Shown in pieces: positions 6,547-14,654 of a stretch of DNA of 19,155 bases; position 1 is the first letter of the stretch, and every line of letters starts with the position of its first letter. Both the position numbers and the translations under genes were made by a program. Source of the DNA: Bacteroidales bacterium (GTDB lineage: Bacteria > Bacteroidota > Bacteroidia > Bacteroidales > UBA932); NCBI GenBank assembly GCA_017614795.1, contig JAGABD010000026.1, positions 1 through 19,155 of the forward strand, given 5' to 3'. Below the pieces are notes generated by a model that did no database searches, was not told the origin of the DNA, and saw only the letters and a list, made by a program, of their open reading frames with translations.

Positions 6547-6567
6547 AGGCTAGTGTCCCACAGGCTA
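6538..6567. repeat. 15-bp tandem duplication at the ricT-trmB junction
   Basis: GTGTCCCATAGGCTA (6538-6552) is followed directly by GTGTCCCACAGGCTA (6553-6567), 14 of 15 bases identical. On the - strand the ricT stop TAG lies in the second copy and the trmB ATG in the first; the single difference is what turns GTG into ATG. Without the duplication the stop and start would be only 3 bases apart, like other junctions in this operon. Confidence 0.85.
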
Positions 6568-7698
6568 CTTGCGGCCGCCCTTTCCGTGCCCACGGCCTTT
6601 GCGGCGCTTGGGCTTGTCGAAACGGGTGATGCTCCCCTCTCCGACTGCGGTAACGAACTCCGGCGAAGAAATCTCCGGCTCGCCCTTGAGGGAATCGGGC
6701 CGCACGCCGTTGCGGTTCATCTTGATGATCTCCATCACATCGCTCGCGGCAAGGGGATAGAGGTTGGCGTCCGAAGTCTTGTCGTAGGAGAAATACATAG
6801 TCTCCGCGAGAATGTCGGTCTTGCGGAGCCAGGCCTGGCCGTCCTTGAACTCGAGGGGCTCGGTGACGCGGGGAATGCGCGTGCGGGCATCTTCATAAAC
6901 GGCAGTCTCGAAATTGAGGCAGCACTTGAGCTTTCCGCACTGGCCCGCAAGCTTCTGGGGATTGAGCGAAAGGTCCTGCACACGCGCGGCTGCGGTGGAG
7001 ATGCTCTTGAAATGCGTGATGTACTTGGCGCAGCAGAGTTCGCGGCCGCAGATGCCGAGGCCTCCGATGAGACCGGCCTCCTGGCGGGCGCCTATCTGCT
7101 TCATCTCGATGCGAATGCGGAATTCCTCGGCAAAAACCTTGATGAGCTGGCGGAAATCCACGCGTCCGTCGGCGATGTAGTAGAAGATGGCCTTGCTGCC
7201 GTCGCCCTGGAACTCCACGTCGCCGATCTTCATATCGAGCCCCATCTCGGCGGCGATGCGACGCGCCTGGATCATAGTCTCCTGCTCGCGGGCGATTGCC
7301 TCCTGCCACTTCTCGATGTCGGTCTGCTTCGCCTTGCGGTAGATGCGCTTGAACTCGGTGGTGGCGGGGTCGATGCCCTTGCAACGCATCTGGCGGCCCA
7401 CCACGGCACCTTCGAGCGTCACTATTCCAAGGTCGGTGCCGGAAGCCGCCTCGACGATTACCATGTCGCCCAGCTTCACGTTCTGCCCGGAAGCGTTCTT
7501 GTAGATGCCCTTGCGGGTATTCTTGAAACGCACCTCGAACAGGTCCTTGCAGTCCTGGTCGGGAACGCCGGGAAGATAATTATGCGCCCTGAGTTTGCAG
7601 CAACCCTCGCGATAGGCGAATTCGACCTCGCCCGTCGCATTGTCGCGGGTGCTCACCACGCCGCGGTTGCAGTCAAACTGTATAGATTCTTTTTCCAT
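6565..7698 (-). CDS. ricT: PSP1 / RicT (YaaT)-family iron-sulfur protein
   Basis: This 377-residue protein carries the PSP1 C-terminal domain with GGLGICGRELCCAKYI (212-227) and GQCGKLKCCLNFE (252-264); Cys217, 222, 223, 254, 259 and 260 are the conserved cysteines, several of which bind [4Fe-4S] clusters in Bacillus RicT. There RicT forms a complex with RicA and RicF that acts with RNase Y on mRNA maturation; partners in Bacteroidota are not established. The N-terminal part adds Cys10, 33, 34, 50 and 106, and the C-terminus ends in a basic Lys/Arg/Gly tail (363-377). I chose the ATG at 7698 because upstream in-frame sequence codes for holB in another frame; the start overlaps the holB stop by one base (TAATG), implying translational coupling. 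Confidence 0.88.
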   Translation of the reverse strand: MEKESIQFDCNRGVVSTRDNATGEVEFAYREGCCKLRAHNYLPGVPDQDCKDLFEVRFKNTRKGIYKNASGQNVKLGDMVIVEAASGTDLGIVTLEGAVVGRQMRCKGIDPATTEFKRIYRKAKQTDIEKWQEAIAREQETMIQARRIAAEMGLDMKIGDVEFQGDGSKAIFYYIADGRVDFRQLIKVFAEEFRIRIEMKQIGARQEAGLIGGLGICGRELCCAKYITHFKSISTAAARVQDLSLNPQKLAGQCGKLKCCLNFETAVYEDARTRIPRVTEPLEFKDGQAWLRKTDILAETMYFSYDKTSDANLYPLAASDVMEIIKMNRNGVRPDSLKGEPEISSPEFVTAVGEGSITRFDKPKRRKGRGHGKGGRK

Positions 7699-8741
7699 TA
7701 TATGCAACTGTATAGTTTGTCCACCAGGTCGGTGAAGATTATTTTCATATTGACGTTGCGCGAAATGAGCTGCGCGCAGCGGTTGAAGGCCTGCAGGGCC
7801 ATACGGGGGAAGGATTTCTTCGCCTTCGAAGCCCACTCGCGAAGCTCGGGGGAAGCGTCGGGAACGAGGGAATCCATCTTCTGCTGGAGAAGGAAGATGC
7901 GGCGCGCCTGCTCCGATGCGTACTTGCAGAAGAGGATGGCGCTGTCGCGGGAAGGGGCGGCGGCAAGCCTCTCGCCGACCTCGAGGGAGGCGCCCAGGTC
8001 CCGCCGCAGAAGGGCGGACATCAGCTCGGCGAACGCTCCACCGTCGTCGTAACGCAGGATCGCCGTCTCGGCGGCACCGTGGATGCGAAACATCTGGCAG
8101 CGCGATGAAATCGTGGGCAGAAGCTTCTCCGGGGCGTGGGTGACCATCACGAACTGCACGTCTGCCGGGGGTTCCTCAAGTATCTTGAGCAGGCGGTTCG
8201 CAGCCGTGGCGTTCATCTTTTCGGGCAGATAGATGAGCACCGAAGTGTAGCCGCCTTCCAGCGAGGTGCGGCTGAGCTTGCGCAGAAGGTCGTTCGCTTC
8301 GGAAGCGCCGATAGTGGTGGACTTGCCCTCGAAGCCAAGTGCGTCGTAAAGCTCCGCCTCGGTGAACCGGGGGTTCTCCAGCACGAGTTCCCGCCATTTG
8401 CGCACATAGGGCTCGGAAGGAGAGCCTTCGGAAGAAGAGCTGCCCGCAAGCACCACCGGGAAGATGTAATAAACGTCCGGATGAATGAGCTTCGCTATCT
8501 TGTTGCAGGGAGGGCAGGCGCCGCAGGCATCGGGGCCTTCAGGGCCGGTCTCGCCGTGCTGCAAACTTCCCGAAACCCGATTCCTGCAATAGAGATACTG
8601 CAGGAAGGCGAGCGCCATGGCGATGCCGTCTCCCCCGTCCTCCTCGTGAAGCAGGATTGCGTGCGAAACCCTGCCGGAATCCACCATCCCGGCAAGGGCC
8701 TTCTTCACGTCGGCATTTCCTTCTATCTGCGAAAACTTCAT
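7698..8741 (-). CDS. holB: DNA polymerase III delta-prime subunit
   Basis: This 347-residue clamp-loader AAA+ subunit belongs to the delta-prime/gamma family. The P-loop position reads HEEDGGDGIA (32-41), lacking the Walker A lysine, as expected for the non-ATP-binding delta-prime stator. A zinc module is made by Cys52, Cys73, Cys76 and Cys79. LLKILEEPP (184-192) and the SRC motif (ISSRC, 211-215) complete the signature. It helps load the beta clamp with delta and gamma/tau. Its ATG overlaps the polyprenyl synthase stop by four bases (ATGA), and its own stop overlaps ricT. The spacer between zinc module and the AAA+ middle (about 93-115) holds a Ser/Glu-rich loop (GSSSSEGSPSE) that may be lineage-specific. 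Confidence 0.9.
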   Translation of the reverse strand: MKFSQIEGNADVKKALAGMVDSGRVSHAILLHEEDGGDGIAMALAFLQYLYCRNRVSGSLQHGETGPEGPDACGACPPCNKIAKLIHPDVYYIFPVVLAGSSSSEGSPSEPYVRKWRELVLENPRFTEAELYDALGFEGKSTTIGASEANDLLRKLSRTSLEGGYTSVLIYLPEKMNATAANRLLKILEEPPADVQFVMVTHAPEKLLPTISSRCQMFRIHGAAETAILRYDDGGAFAELMSALLRRDLGASLEVGERLAAAPSRDSAILFCKYASEQARRIFLLQQKMDSLVPDASPELREWASKAKKSFPRMALQAFNRCAQLISRNVNMKIIFTDLVDKLYSCI

Positions 8742-9712
8742 CTTGTACGGAGAGCGTTGTATTTTGCCACGGCGACGAGGATTTCCTTCTCGGGGCTGTC
8801 GGGCAGCACCTTCAGGGCGTCCACCGCCTCGCCGATATAATGTTCAAGCCGCGATACGGCATAGTCCAGGCCACCTTCCGCAAGCACGAACTCACGAACC
8901 GCGTCGCAATTTTCGGGATGCGAAGGAATGCCTTTCACCAGGGCGCGGATTTCAGCTTCGCGCGGAGACCCTCTCAGGGCGCCGAGCAGCGGCAGGGTTA
9001 TCTTCTGCTCGCCGAGGTCGATGCCGGCGGGTTTCCCCGAATCGGGCGAAGGGGAATAGTCCATTATGTCGTCCTTTATCTGGAAGGCGATGCCGAGAGC
9101 CCGGCCATAAGCCTTCGCGGCGTCGAAGTACTCCTGCGGGCCCTTCACCGACTTCACGGCGCTGGTGCAGGCGGAAACGAAGAGCGATGCCGTCTTGCAG
9201 AATACTATGCGCAGGTAATCCTCCTCCGTGGTGTCGGCCATGAAGGCCTTCTGCTGCTGGAGCATTTCGCCTTCGGCGAGGTCCTTCAGGGTTCGGGAGA
9301 AGGTGCTCACTATCCATTTGAGATCCGGCCCGTCGCTGAGAAGGTCCACCGCCGCGGCAAGCCAGAAGTCGCCTACCAGCACGGCGGGAGTTGGTCCCCA
9401 GGCGGAGTACACCGTGGGCGCTCCCCTGCGGGTGGATGCGGCGTCGGCCACGTCGTCGTGGAGGAGGGTGGCGTTGTGGAGAATCTCCACCGCAGCCGCG
9501 TAGCGGATGCTGTCGTCTGTGGCAAGCCCGCCCCCGGCGGCCCTTGCCATGGCGACCGCCACCAGCGGGCGGAGCATCTTTCCGGAATGTCCAAGCAGGT
9601 CGTCGTTGATGGATGCGAGCAGGGGAACGTCGCTGTGCAGGGTGTCGCGAAGAAGCGCCGACACCTTGTCGAGGTCCGGTCCCAGAATCGCTATGATATC
9701 GTCCCTGCTCAT
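8738..9712 (-). CDS. Polyprenyl diphosphate synthase (trans-type; menaquinone side-chain)
   Basis: This 324-residue trans-isoprenyl diphosphate synthase shows the first aspartate-rich motif LLHDDVAD (83-90; Asp86, 87, 90) followed by RRG at 95-97, and the second motif IKDDIMD (212-218). GKMLRP (44-49) supplies the isopentenyl diphosphate-binding residues, and GEMLQQQ (148-154) also fits the family. The enzyme extends farnesyl diphosphate with IPP; in Bacteroidota the usual product is the octaprenyl or longer tail of menaquinone, but chain length cannot be read securely here. Both ends overlap neighbouring genes by four bases (ATGA), so its translation is tied to the LOG-family gene upstream and holB downstream. 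Confidence 0.9.
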   Translation of the reverse strand: MSRDDIIAILGPDLDKVSALLRDTLHSDVPLLASINDDLLGHSGKMLRPLVAVAMARAAGGGLATDDSIRYAAAVEILHNATLLHDDVADAASTRRGAPTVYSAWGPTPAVLVGDFWLAAAVDLLSDGPDLKWIVSTFSRTLKDLAEGEMLQQQKAFMADTTEEDYLRIVFCKTASLFVSACTSAVKSVKGPQEYFDAAKAYGRALGIAFQIKDDIMDYSPSPDSGKPAGIDLGEQKITLPLLGALRGSPREAEIRALVKGIPSHPENCDAVREFVLAEGGLDYAVSRLEHYIGEAVDALKVLPDSPEKEILVAVAKYNALRTR

Positions 9713-10242
9713 TTGAAAAGCGCCAGCATTTCCTGTTCGCTGTCGATGAATTCCATATCGGCCGCATCCTTGGGGCTGAGCATCCCTTCTTTCACAAGGT
9801 GGGCGACGAACGCCTTCAGAGGCTCATAGAAGCCGTATGCGTTGTAAATGACAACCCGGCCGTCGTACTTGCCGAGTTTCTTCAGCACCGCGGTCTCGAA
9901 CATCTCGTCCATCGTTCCGATGCCTCCGGGCAGGGCAATCGCGAAAGCGGTGTCCTTGCGCATAAGCGCCTTGCGGGAAGCCATATCGGGAGTCCAGTCG
10001 AGTTTGGTGAGATGCGCGTATTCAAGCCCGGGCATAAATTCCGGGAGCACCCCCTCGTTGGGGGCGCCGCATTCGTTGGCAGTGTCGCACACGACACCCA
10101 TGGTGCCGCGCCAGGAACCGCCGGAAACTATGGTGTATCCAGCCAAACAAGCCGCGCGAACTACATTCTGCGCGGCCTGATTGTATTTCGGGTCTATTCC
10201 TGAATTGGCGGAGCAGAAGAACACCGCCCTTTTCGCTGCCAT
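9709..10242 (-). CDS. LOG-family (TIGR00730) nucleoside monophosphate phosphoribohydrolase
   Basis: This 177-residue Rossmann-type protein carries the family motif PGGIGTMDE at 105-113 (catalytic Glu113) and the preceding MASRKALM with Arg90-Lys91; SGGSWRGTMGV (40-50) is the glycine-rich nucleotide loop, usually YGGGxxGLMG. Plant and bacterial LOG proteins hydrolyse cytokinin riboside 5'-monophosphates, and bacterial members also act on AMP and related nucleotides. The physiological role in Bacteroidota is unknown. It starts 11 bases after the outer-membrane barrel gene and its stop overlaps the polyprenyl synthase start by four bases. The Trp in the glycine loop is a mild departure from the usual motif. 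Confidence 0.87.
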   Translation of the reverse strand: MAAKRAVFFCSANSGIDPKYNQAAQNVVRAACLAGYTIVSGGSWRGTMGVVCDTANECGAPNEGVLPEFMPGLEYAHLTKLDWTPDMASRKALMRKDTAFAIALPGGIGTMDEMFETAVLKKLGKYDGRVVIYNAYGFYEPLKAFVAHLVKEGMLSPKDAADMEFIDSEQEMLALFK

Positions 10243-10253
10243 ACTCTTTCGGT

Positions 10254-10904
10254 TTAGAAGAAGAAGCCCAGCGTGGCCATTATGCCCTTGCAGTTGCCGT
10301 GCTCGGCGTCATTGCCGCCGGCGGGGCTGGACGTATCCTTGTAGATGTTGCCGAAATTCCAGAAATACTTCACCTGCAGCTGGATGCCGCCTGCGAGTTC
10401 GATGCCGGCACCTGCGCAGGCGCCGTACTCAAGACGGTTCTTCACGCTGTCCCAGTTGTGCTTGGTCTCGCTGACGTCGTTCAGCTCGCTCTTGCTCTCG
10501 TTGGTGACGCCATAGCCGATGAACGGTTCGGCAAGTCCGTAGATGCGGAAGTCCTCGCCGAGGGGGAATCCCAGCTGAAACTGCAGAGGGAGCTCGATGA
10601 AACCGGTCTTGAAGTCGGCCTTGAAGTCCTGCGCGGGGTCCTGGTCGCTGATCTTCGCGCCCTTGATGTTGTAGATGAGCATCGGCTGGAACACGAAGAA
10701 GTCGCTGATGTTGAACTTGCCCGCTATGCCCACGTGGTACTGGGTGATGTCCTCGGCTTCCGCCCACGCGGCCTCGAGGTCCGTGGAGGAAGAAGTTACG
10801 CCTACCAGAAGGCCGAACTGCGCGGCCGGCTTGAGAGTTGTGCTCTGGGCGGCGGCGTTAAGAGCCAGCACGAGCGCCAGAGCGGCGAAAATTATCTTTT
10901 TCAT
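10254..10904 (-). CDS. Outer-membrane beta-barrel protein (OMP_b-brl type)
   Basis: This 216-residue protein has a cleavable signal peptide (MKKIIFAALALVLALNAAA, cut near residue 19-20) and alternating amphipathic beta-strands throughout: QFGLLVGVTSS, YHVGIAGKFNI, FVFQPMLIYNIKG, GFIELPLQFQLGF, FRIYGLAEPFIGYGV, RLEYGACAGAGIEL, IQLQVKYFWNFGNIY and a terminal strand ending in Phe (IMATLGFFF), the usual C-terminal signal for BAM insertion. This fits the eight-stranded porin-like family (PF13568) common in Bacteroidota. No substrate can be inferred. It begins one base after the trxA stop and is followed by the LOG gene, so it is cotranscribed with cytoplasmic housekeeping genes. Confidence 0.85.
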   Translation of the reverse strand: MKKIIFAALALVLALNAAAQSTTLKPAAQFGLLVGVTSSSTDLEAAWAEAEDITQYHVGIAGKFNISDFFVFQPMLIYNIKGAKISDQDPAQDFKADFKTGFIELPLQFQLGFPLGEDFRIYGLAEPFIGYGVTNESKSELNDVSETKHNWDSVKNRLEYGACAGAGIELAGGIQLQVKYFWNFGNIYKDTSSPAGGNDAEHGNCKGIMATLGFFF

Positions 10905-10905
10905 C

Positions 10906-11217
10906 TTAAAGGAGTCCGTTTATGGTAGAGATTATTTCATCCTTGCTCACGAGGCCCGCGCTTCTCTGGGCGAGAGCGCCGTCCTTGAAGTAGAGGAGGG
11001 TGGGGATGTTGCGGATGCCAAGCTTCACGGCGAGGTCCTCGCAATCGTCCACATTGCACTTTGCCACCGTGATCTTGCCGGCCATTTCGGCGTCGACATC
11101 GTCCACGGTGGGGGAAAGAACGCGGCAGGGTCCGCACCAGGCGGCCCAGAAATCCACGAGCACCACCTTCGAGGAAGCGAGGATGGCGTCGAAATTATCT
11201 TCAGTTACTATCTGCAT
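10906..11217 (-). CDS. trxA: Thioredoxin
   Basis: This 103-residue protein is a single thioredoxin fold with the active site WCGPC at 27-31 (VDFWAAWCGPC context), the cis-proline in NIPT (Pro72) and the GALAQRSAG strand near 80-88. Length and motifs match classical cytoplasmic thioredoxin; no signal peptide is present, so it should reduce cytoplasmic disulfides (ribonucleotide reductase, peroxiredoxins). Two additional cysteines (54 and 59) lie outside the active site. It is the first gene of the - strand run through trmB and lies 42 bases after the PII-like gene; a possible -7 box (TAACTTTA, 11242-11249) precedes it, so it may have its own promoter. Confidence 0.95.
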   Translation of the reverse strand: MQIVTEDNFDAILASSKVVLVDFWAAWCGPCRVLSPTVDDVDAEMAGKITVAKCNVDDCEDLAVKLGIRNIPTLLYFKDGALAQRSAGLVSKDEIISTINGLL

Positions 11218-11241
11218 ATCGAATCTTGTTTTATAACCTCG

Positions 11242-11249
11242 TAAAGTTA
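11242..11249 (-). promoter_or_regulatory. Possible -7 box (TAACTTTA) before trxA
   Basis: The - strand reads TAACTTTA, one mismatch from TAnnTTTG, 24 bases upstream of the trxA ATG in the 42-base gap after the PII-like gene. A short inverted repeat ATAAC/GTTAT (11233-11237, 11246-11250) overlaps it but is too weak to call a terminator. Readthrough from the efflux operon remains possible. Confidence 0.3.
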
Positions 11250-11259
11250 TGAATTATTT

Positions 11260-11553
11260 TCAATAAACCTGCTCGATGTTCCACGAAAAGGCGCGGAGTC
11301 CGAGGTCGGGGGTTTCTATGTCCTTCGCCTTGAGTTCCTCCATCAGCGGAGCCACCTTCTCGTCGGGCAGAGCCACCAGCAGGGCGTCGTTGTACTCGGG
11401 CCACGCGTGGTTGTTGAAATGCGGGATTCCGCTCACGGAACCGCGTCCTCCCACGCCGTCGAAACGTGTAAAACCCCGCTGGCCGTGGGCCTCCAGAATG
11501 GCCACGATCTCATCGCCGTAGGCCTGGTTGTACGCTATAAAGAGAGCTTTCAT
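11260..11553 (-). CDS. PII/CutA-like small protein encoded with the RND efflux pump
   Basis: This 97-residue protein has the size and strand-helix-strand pattern of the PII-like superfamily: MKALFIAYNQAYGDEIVAIL, a glycine-rich loop (FDGVGGRGSVSGIPHF, 31-46) where PII proteins carry the T-loop region, HAWPEYNDALLVALPDEKVAPLMEEL, and a conserved end GLRAFSWNIEQ. Similar Bacteroidota proteins sit beside RND pumps; a PII 'new group' linked to metal/RND efflux genes has been described. Its ATG overlaps the permease stop by four bases, so the two are co-translated. It probably binds a small ligand or metal and modulates the pump or senses its substrate, but this is inference. His45 and His49 could be metal ligands. 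Confidence 0.75.
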   Translation of the reverse strand: MKALFIAYNQAYGDEIVAILEAHGQRGFTRFDGVGGRGSVSGIPHFNNHAWPEYNDALLVALPDEKVAPLMEELKAKDIETPDLGLRAFSWNIEQVY

Positions 11554-14500
11554 TTCGCTGCCTCCAGTTTACGCTGCGCCCGCCTTTCCTGACGGGTGGC
11601 AAAAATACAATATACGGTAGGGATGAGCACGAGTGTGACAAGCGTCGAGATGCTCAAGCCCCATACGACCACGATGCCGAGGCCGTTCCAGATTTCCGAA
11701 CCCATACCCGTGCTCACCGCCATAGGCATCATACCCAGGACGGTGGTGAGGGTGGTCATAAGTATAGGACGCAGACGGCTGCGGGCCGCTGTGACGCTGG
11801 CCTCGAGCACGCTCATTCCGCGTTCGCGGCAAAGGATTGTGTAGTCGATGAGCACGATGCCGTTCTTCACCACTATACCAATAAGAATGATGATGCCCAC
11901 CATTCCCATGACGCTCAGCGCCATACCGTGGATCCAAAGTCCGAGGATCACGCCCACCGCCGCGAAGGGAAGGCTGAACATGATCACGAAGGGCGCGAGG
12001 AACGATTCGAACTGCGCCGCCATCACGATGTACACCATCAGCACCATAAGGAGCATGAGGGTGATGAGGTCGCCGAACATCTCCTGCTGGTCCTCGTAGT
12101 CTCCCGAAATCGAAGCGAAGAGGCTGGAAGGCATATTGACGCTGTCGACGATCCTGTTGGTTTCCGCTACCGCCTCGCTGAGGGCGACCTTCTGCGCGGG
12201 AAGACCGGTGACGGTGATGAAACGCTGGCGGTCCTTGCGCTCGATGGTGGGAGGCACCTGCGTCTCGACAATGCGGCCGAGTTCCTTCAGGCGGATCGCC
12301 TTGCCCATCGGGTTGTAGACCACTATGTTCTCCATATCCTCGATGCTCGAACGGAACTCGGGAGCGTAACGCACGCGAATCTTGTACTCGTCGCCGTCCT
12401 CGCGGTAGAGCGAAGCCAGGGCGCCGCTCATGGCGGAACTGAACGCCGAACCCGCGGTGGTGGAGTTGAGCCCGTTCAGGGCGAGCTTCTCGCGGTCGAA
12501 ATCCACCTGGTATTCAGGAGTATACTCGTCGCGGCTCACTATGGCCTGCGAGAAGAGTCCGCACTCCATCATCTTCTCCTGCACCGCCTTGGCGGCGGCA
12601 TCGGTCTCGGCGAAATCGAAGCCGTAGATGTCGAGCTTGACGCTGGTGTCGCTGCCCATTCCTCCGCCGGTGCTCACCACGCCCTTGCGTATCTCGGGAT
12701 AGCGCCTGAGGATCGCGCGGAGGTTGTCGGCTATCTCCGCGGAACTGCGCTCGCGCGAAAGCTTGTTGCCGATGTGAAGCGTGTAGGATATGATGTGCGT
12801 ACCGTTGCTCTGCATGCTGGCGAGGATGTTGTCGGAGTCCGCCTGGCCGAAGGAATAGTTGCAGACGTCGGTCTCGGGCACCTCGCGGATGATGTCGTCG
12901 TAAATTGCGTGCGCCACTTCGGCCGTGACGTTCTGCGCCGTGCCCATAGCCAGGGTGACCGACACGCTCAGGTGGTCGCTGTCGGACGAAGGGAAGTACT
13001 CGGTCTTGAGCTTCGGAGCGATGAACACCAGCGAGCAGGCGAATATCGCCAGGGAGATGAACACCACCGACTTGCGATGGCGCGACGCCCAGCCGATGAG
13101 CTTCGCATAACCGCCGGAGATGCCGTCGAGCCCCTTGTCGATGGGCTTGAAGATGATATTGTGCAGCTTGCCCTCCTTCTTCTTGCCGGTGAGCATCTGC
13201 GAGCAGAGCATAGGCACGAGGGTAAGGGCGGCGGTCGTGGAAACTATCATAATGATGCTCACGATCCAGCCCAACTGCTTGAACATAAGGCCCGCCATAC
13301 CGCTGATCATCGTCAGAGGCAGGAACACGCAGAGCATCGTGAGGGTGGAAGCGATGACCGAGATGCCCACCTCCGAAGTGGCGTGGATGGCCGCCTCGCG
13401 CGGCTTCTCTCCCCTCTCGATATGCGTCGTGACGTTCTCCAGCACCACGATGGCGTCGTCCACCACCATGCCGATGGCTATCATAAGCGAGCTCATCGAG
13501 ATGATGTTCAGGGTGTTGCCCGTGACATAGAGATAGGTCAGCGAGGCAAGCAGTGCCACCGGGATGGAAAGTATGATGATGAAGGTCGCGCGCCACCTGC
13601 CCAGGAACACGAACACCACCAGCATAACCACCAGGAAGGTGATGAGGATGGTCTCGAATAGGGTGTGGATGGTGTCGACGATTTCCTGCGAAGAGTCGAA
13701 GACCGTCTTGATCTCGACGTCGGTAGGAAGGTTCTTTTCGGCCTTCTTCAGCTGCGAATAGACGCCCCTCACCACATTCACGGTGTTGGCGCCGGACTGC
13801 TTCTGAACTATGATTCGGGCGGAACGCTTGCCGTCGGTGTAGGACTCCTGCTCGCGCTCTTCGCTGCCGTCGCGCACCGTAGCCACGTCACGAAGAAGGA
13901 CGGTCTTGTTGCCGGAATATCCCACGACGATGTCGAGCAGCTCCGACGGGTCCTCGAACTCCTTCTGCACTCGCAGGGAGTAGGTGTTGGAGCCGATGTC
14001 GATGTTGCCCGAAGGGAGGTTGCGGTTCTCGTAGGAGATTACCGACGCTATGCCGTTGACGCTGAGGCCGTAGGCCTGCAGCTTGTTGGGGTCGCAGTAG
14101 ACCTGGATTTCGCGGGTGGGGGCTCCTATGATGGACACGGTTCCCACGCCCTTCACGCGCGCCAGAGGGGTGGACACCTTGTCGTCGAGTATCTTGTCGA
14201 GGCCCGCCGCGCTCTCTTCCGCGGTGGCGGTGAGAACGAGAATAGGCATATCCTCGGCGCTGAACTTGAAGATGACCGGCACGCTGGCGCCGTCCGGCAT
14301 CGTGGAATTCACCATGTCCAACTTGTCCCGGACGTTGTTCGTGGCCGATTCTATGTCGACTCCCTGGTTGAACTCGAGGGTGAGGATGCTGACGTTCTCC
14401 TTGCTGTACGAGGTGAGGCGCTTGAGGTCCTCCACGCCGTTGAGTGCGTTCTCCAGCAGCTTGGTGAGGTTCGTCTCGATGTCCGAGGCGTTCGCTCCCT

Positions 14501-14654
14501 GGTAGGAGCTCATCACCATGATGGTATTGGCGTCGAAATCCGGGAAGAACGAGATGCTCAGCTTCGAAAGCGAGAACACGCCGAGCACCACGAACGCCAC
14601 GAAGACGAGCGCCGTGGTCACCGGTTTCTTTACGGATGAACTGATGAGACTCAT
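11550..14654 (-). CDS. RND-family efflux permease (inner membrane pump)
   Basis: This 1034-residue protein has the full RND layout: TM1 at ~12-32, a large periplasmic loop to ~335, TM2-TM6, a second loop and TM7-TM12. Proton-relay residues are Asp399-Asp400 in GMVVDDAIVVLEN of TM4 and Lys930 in VVKNGIVLID of TM10. The sequence is of the general HAE/multidrug type; I do not see the charged residues that mark CzcA/CusA metal pumps well enough to claim metal export. It drives proton-coupled export with the adaptor and TolC-like protein encoded just upstream. The start overlaps the adaptor stop (ATGA) and its stop overlaps the PII-like gene (ATGA). Substrate is unknown. Confidence 0.95.
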   Translation of the reverse strand: MSLISSSVKKPVTTALVFVAFVVLGVFSLSKLSISFFPDFDANTIMVMSSYQGANASDIETNLTKLLENALNGVEDLKRLTSYSKENVSILTLEFNQGVDIESATNNVRDKLDMVNSTMPDGASVPVIFKFSAEDMPILVLTATAEESAAGLDKILDDKVSTPLARVKGVGTVSIIGAPTREIQVYCDPNKLQAYGLSVNGIASVISYENRNLPSGNIDIGSNTYSLRVQKEFEDPSELLDIVVGYSGNKTVLLRDVATVRDGSEEREQESYTDGKRSARIIVQKQSGANTVNVVRGVYSQLKKAEKNLPTDVEIKTVFDSSQEIVDTIHTLFETILITFLVVMLVVFVFLGRWRATFIIILSIPVALLASLTYLYVTGNTLNIISMSSLMIAIGMVVDDAIVVLENVTTHIERGEKPREAAIHATSEVGISVIASTLTMLCVFLPLTMISGMAGLMFKQLGWIVSIIMIVSTTAALTLVPMLCSQMLTGKKKEGKLHNIIFKPIDKGLDGISGGYAKLIGWASRHRKSVVFISLAIFACSLVFIAPKLKTEYFPSSDSDHLSVSVTLAMGTAQNVTAEVAHAIYDDIIREVPETDVCNYSFGQADSDNILASMQSNGTHIISYTLHIGNKLSRERSSAEIADNLRAILRRYPEIRKGVVSTGGGMGSDTSVKLDIYGFDFAETDAAAKAVQEKMMECGLFSQAIVSRDEYTPEYQVDFDREKLALNGLNSTTAGSAFSSAMSGALASLYREDGDEYKIRVRYAPEFRSSIEDMENIVVYNPMGKAIRLKELGRIVETQVPPTIERKDRQRFITVTGLPAQKVALSEAVAETNRIVDSVNMPSSLFASISGDYEDQQEMFGDLITLMLLMVLMVYIVMAAQFESFLAPFVIMFSLPFAAVGVILGLWIHGMALSVMGMVGIIILIGIVVKNGIVLIDYTILCRERGMSVLEASVTAARSRLRPILMTTLTTVLGMMPMAVSTGMGSEIWNGLGIVVVWGLSISTLVTLVLIPTVYCIFATRQERRAQRKLEAAK

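Noticed and set aside
7699..7836. N-terminal extension of the ricT frame
   Set aside because: The extra 46 codons overlap the end of holB; the ATG at 7698 overlaps the holB stop in the usual way for this operon and gives the family start.
6415..8052. Long + strand open frame of 545 codons opposite trmB, ricT and holB
   Set aside because: It crosses three well-supported genes on the other strand and shows only Leu/Ala/Glu-rich shadow composition.
11928..13661. Long + strand open frame of 577 codons opposite the RND permease
   Set aside because: It is antisense to a clearly conserved permease, is rich in His/Arg/Asp as expected of a high-GC shadow frame, and has no recognisable domain.
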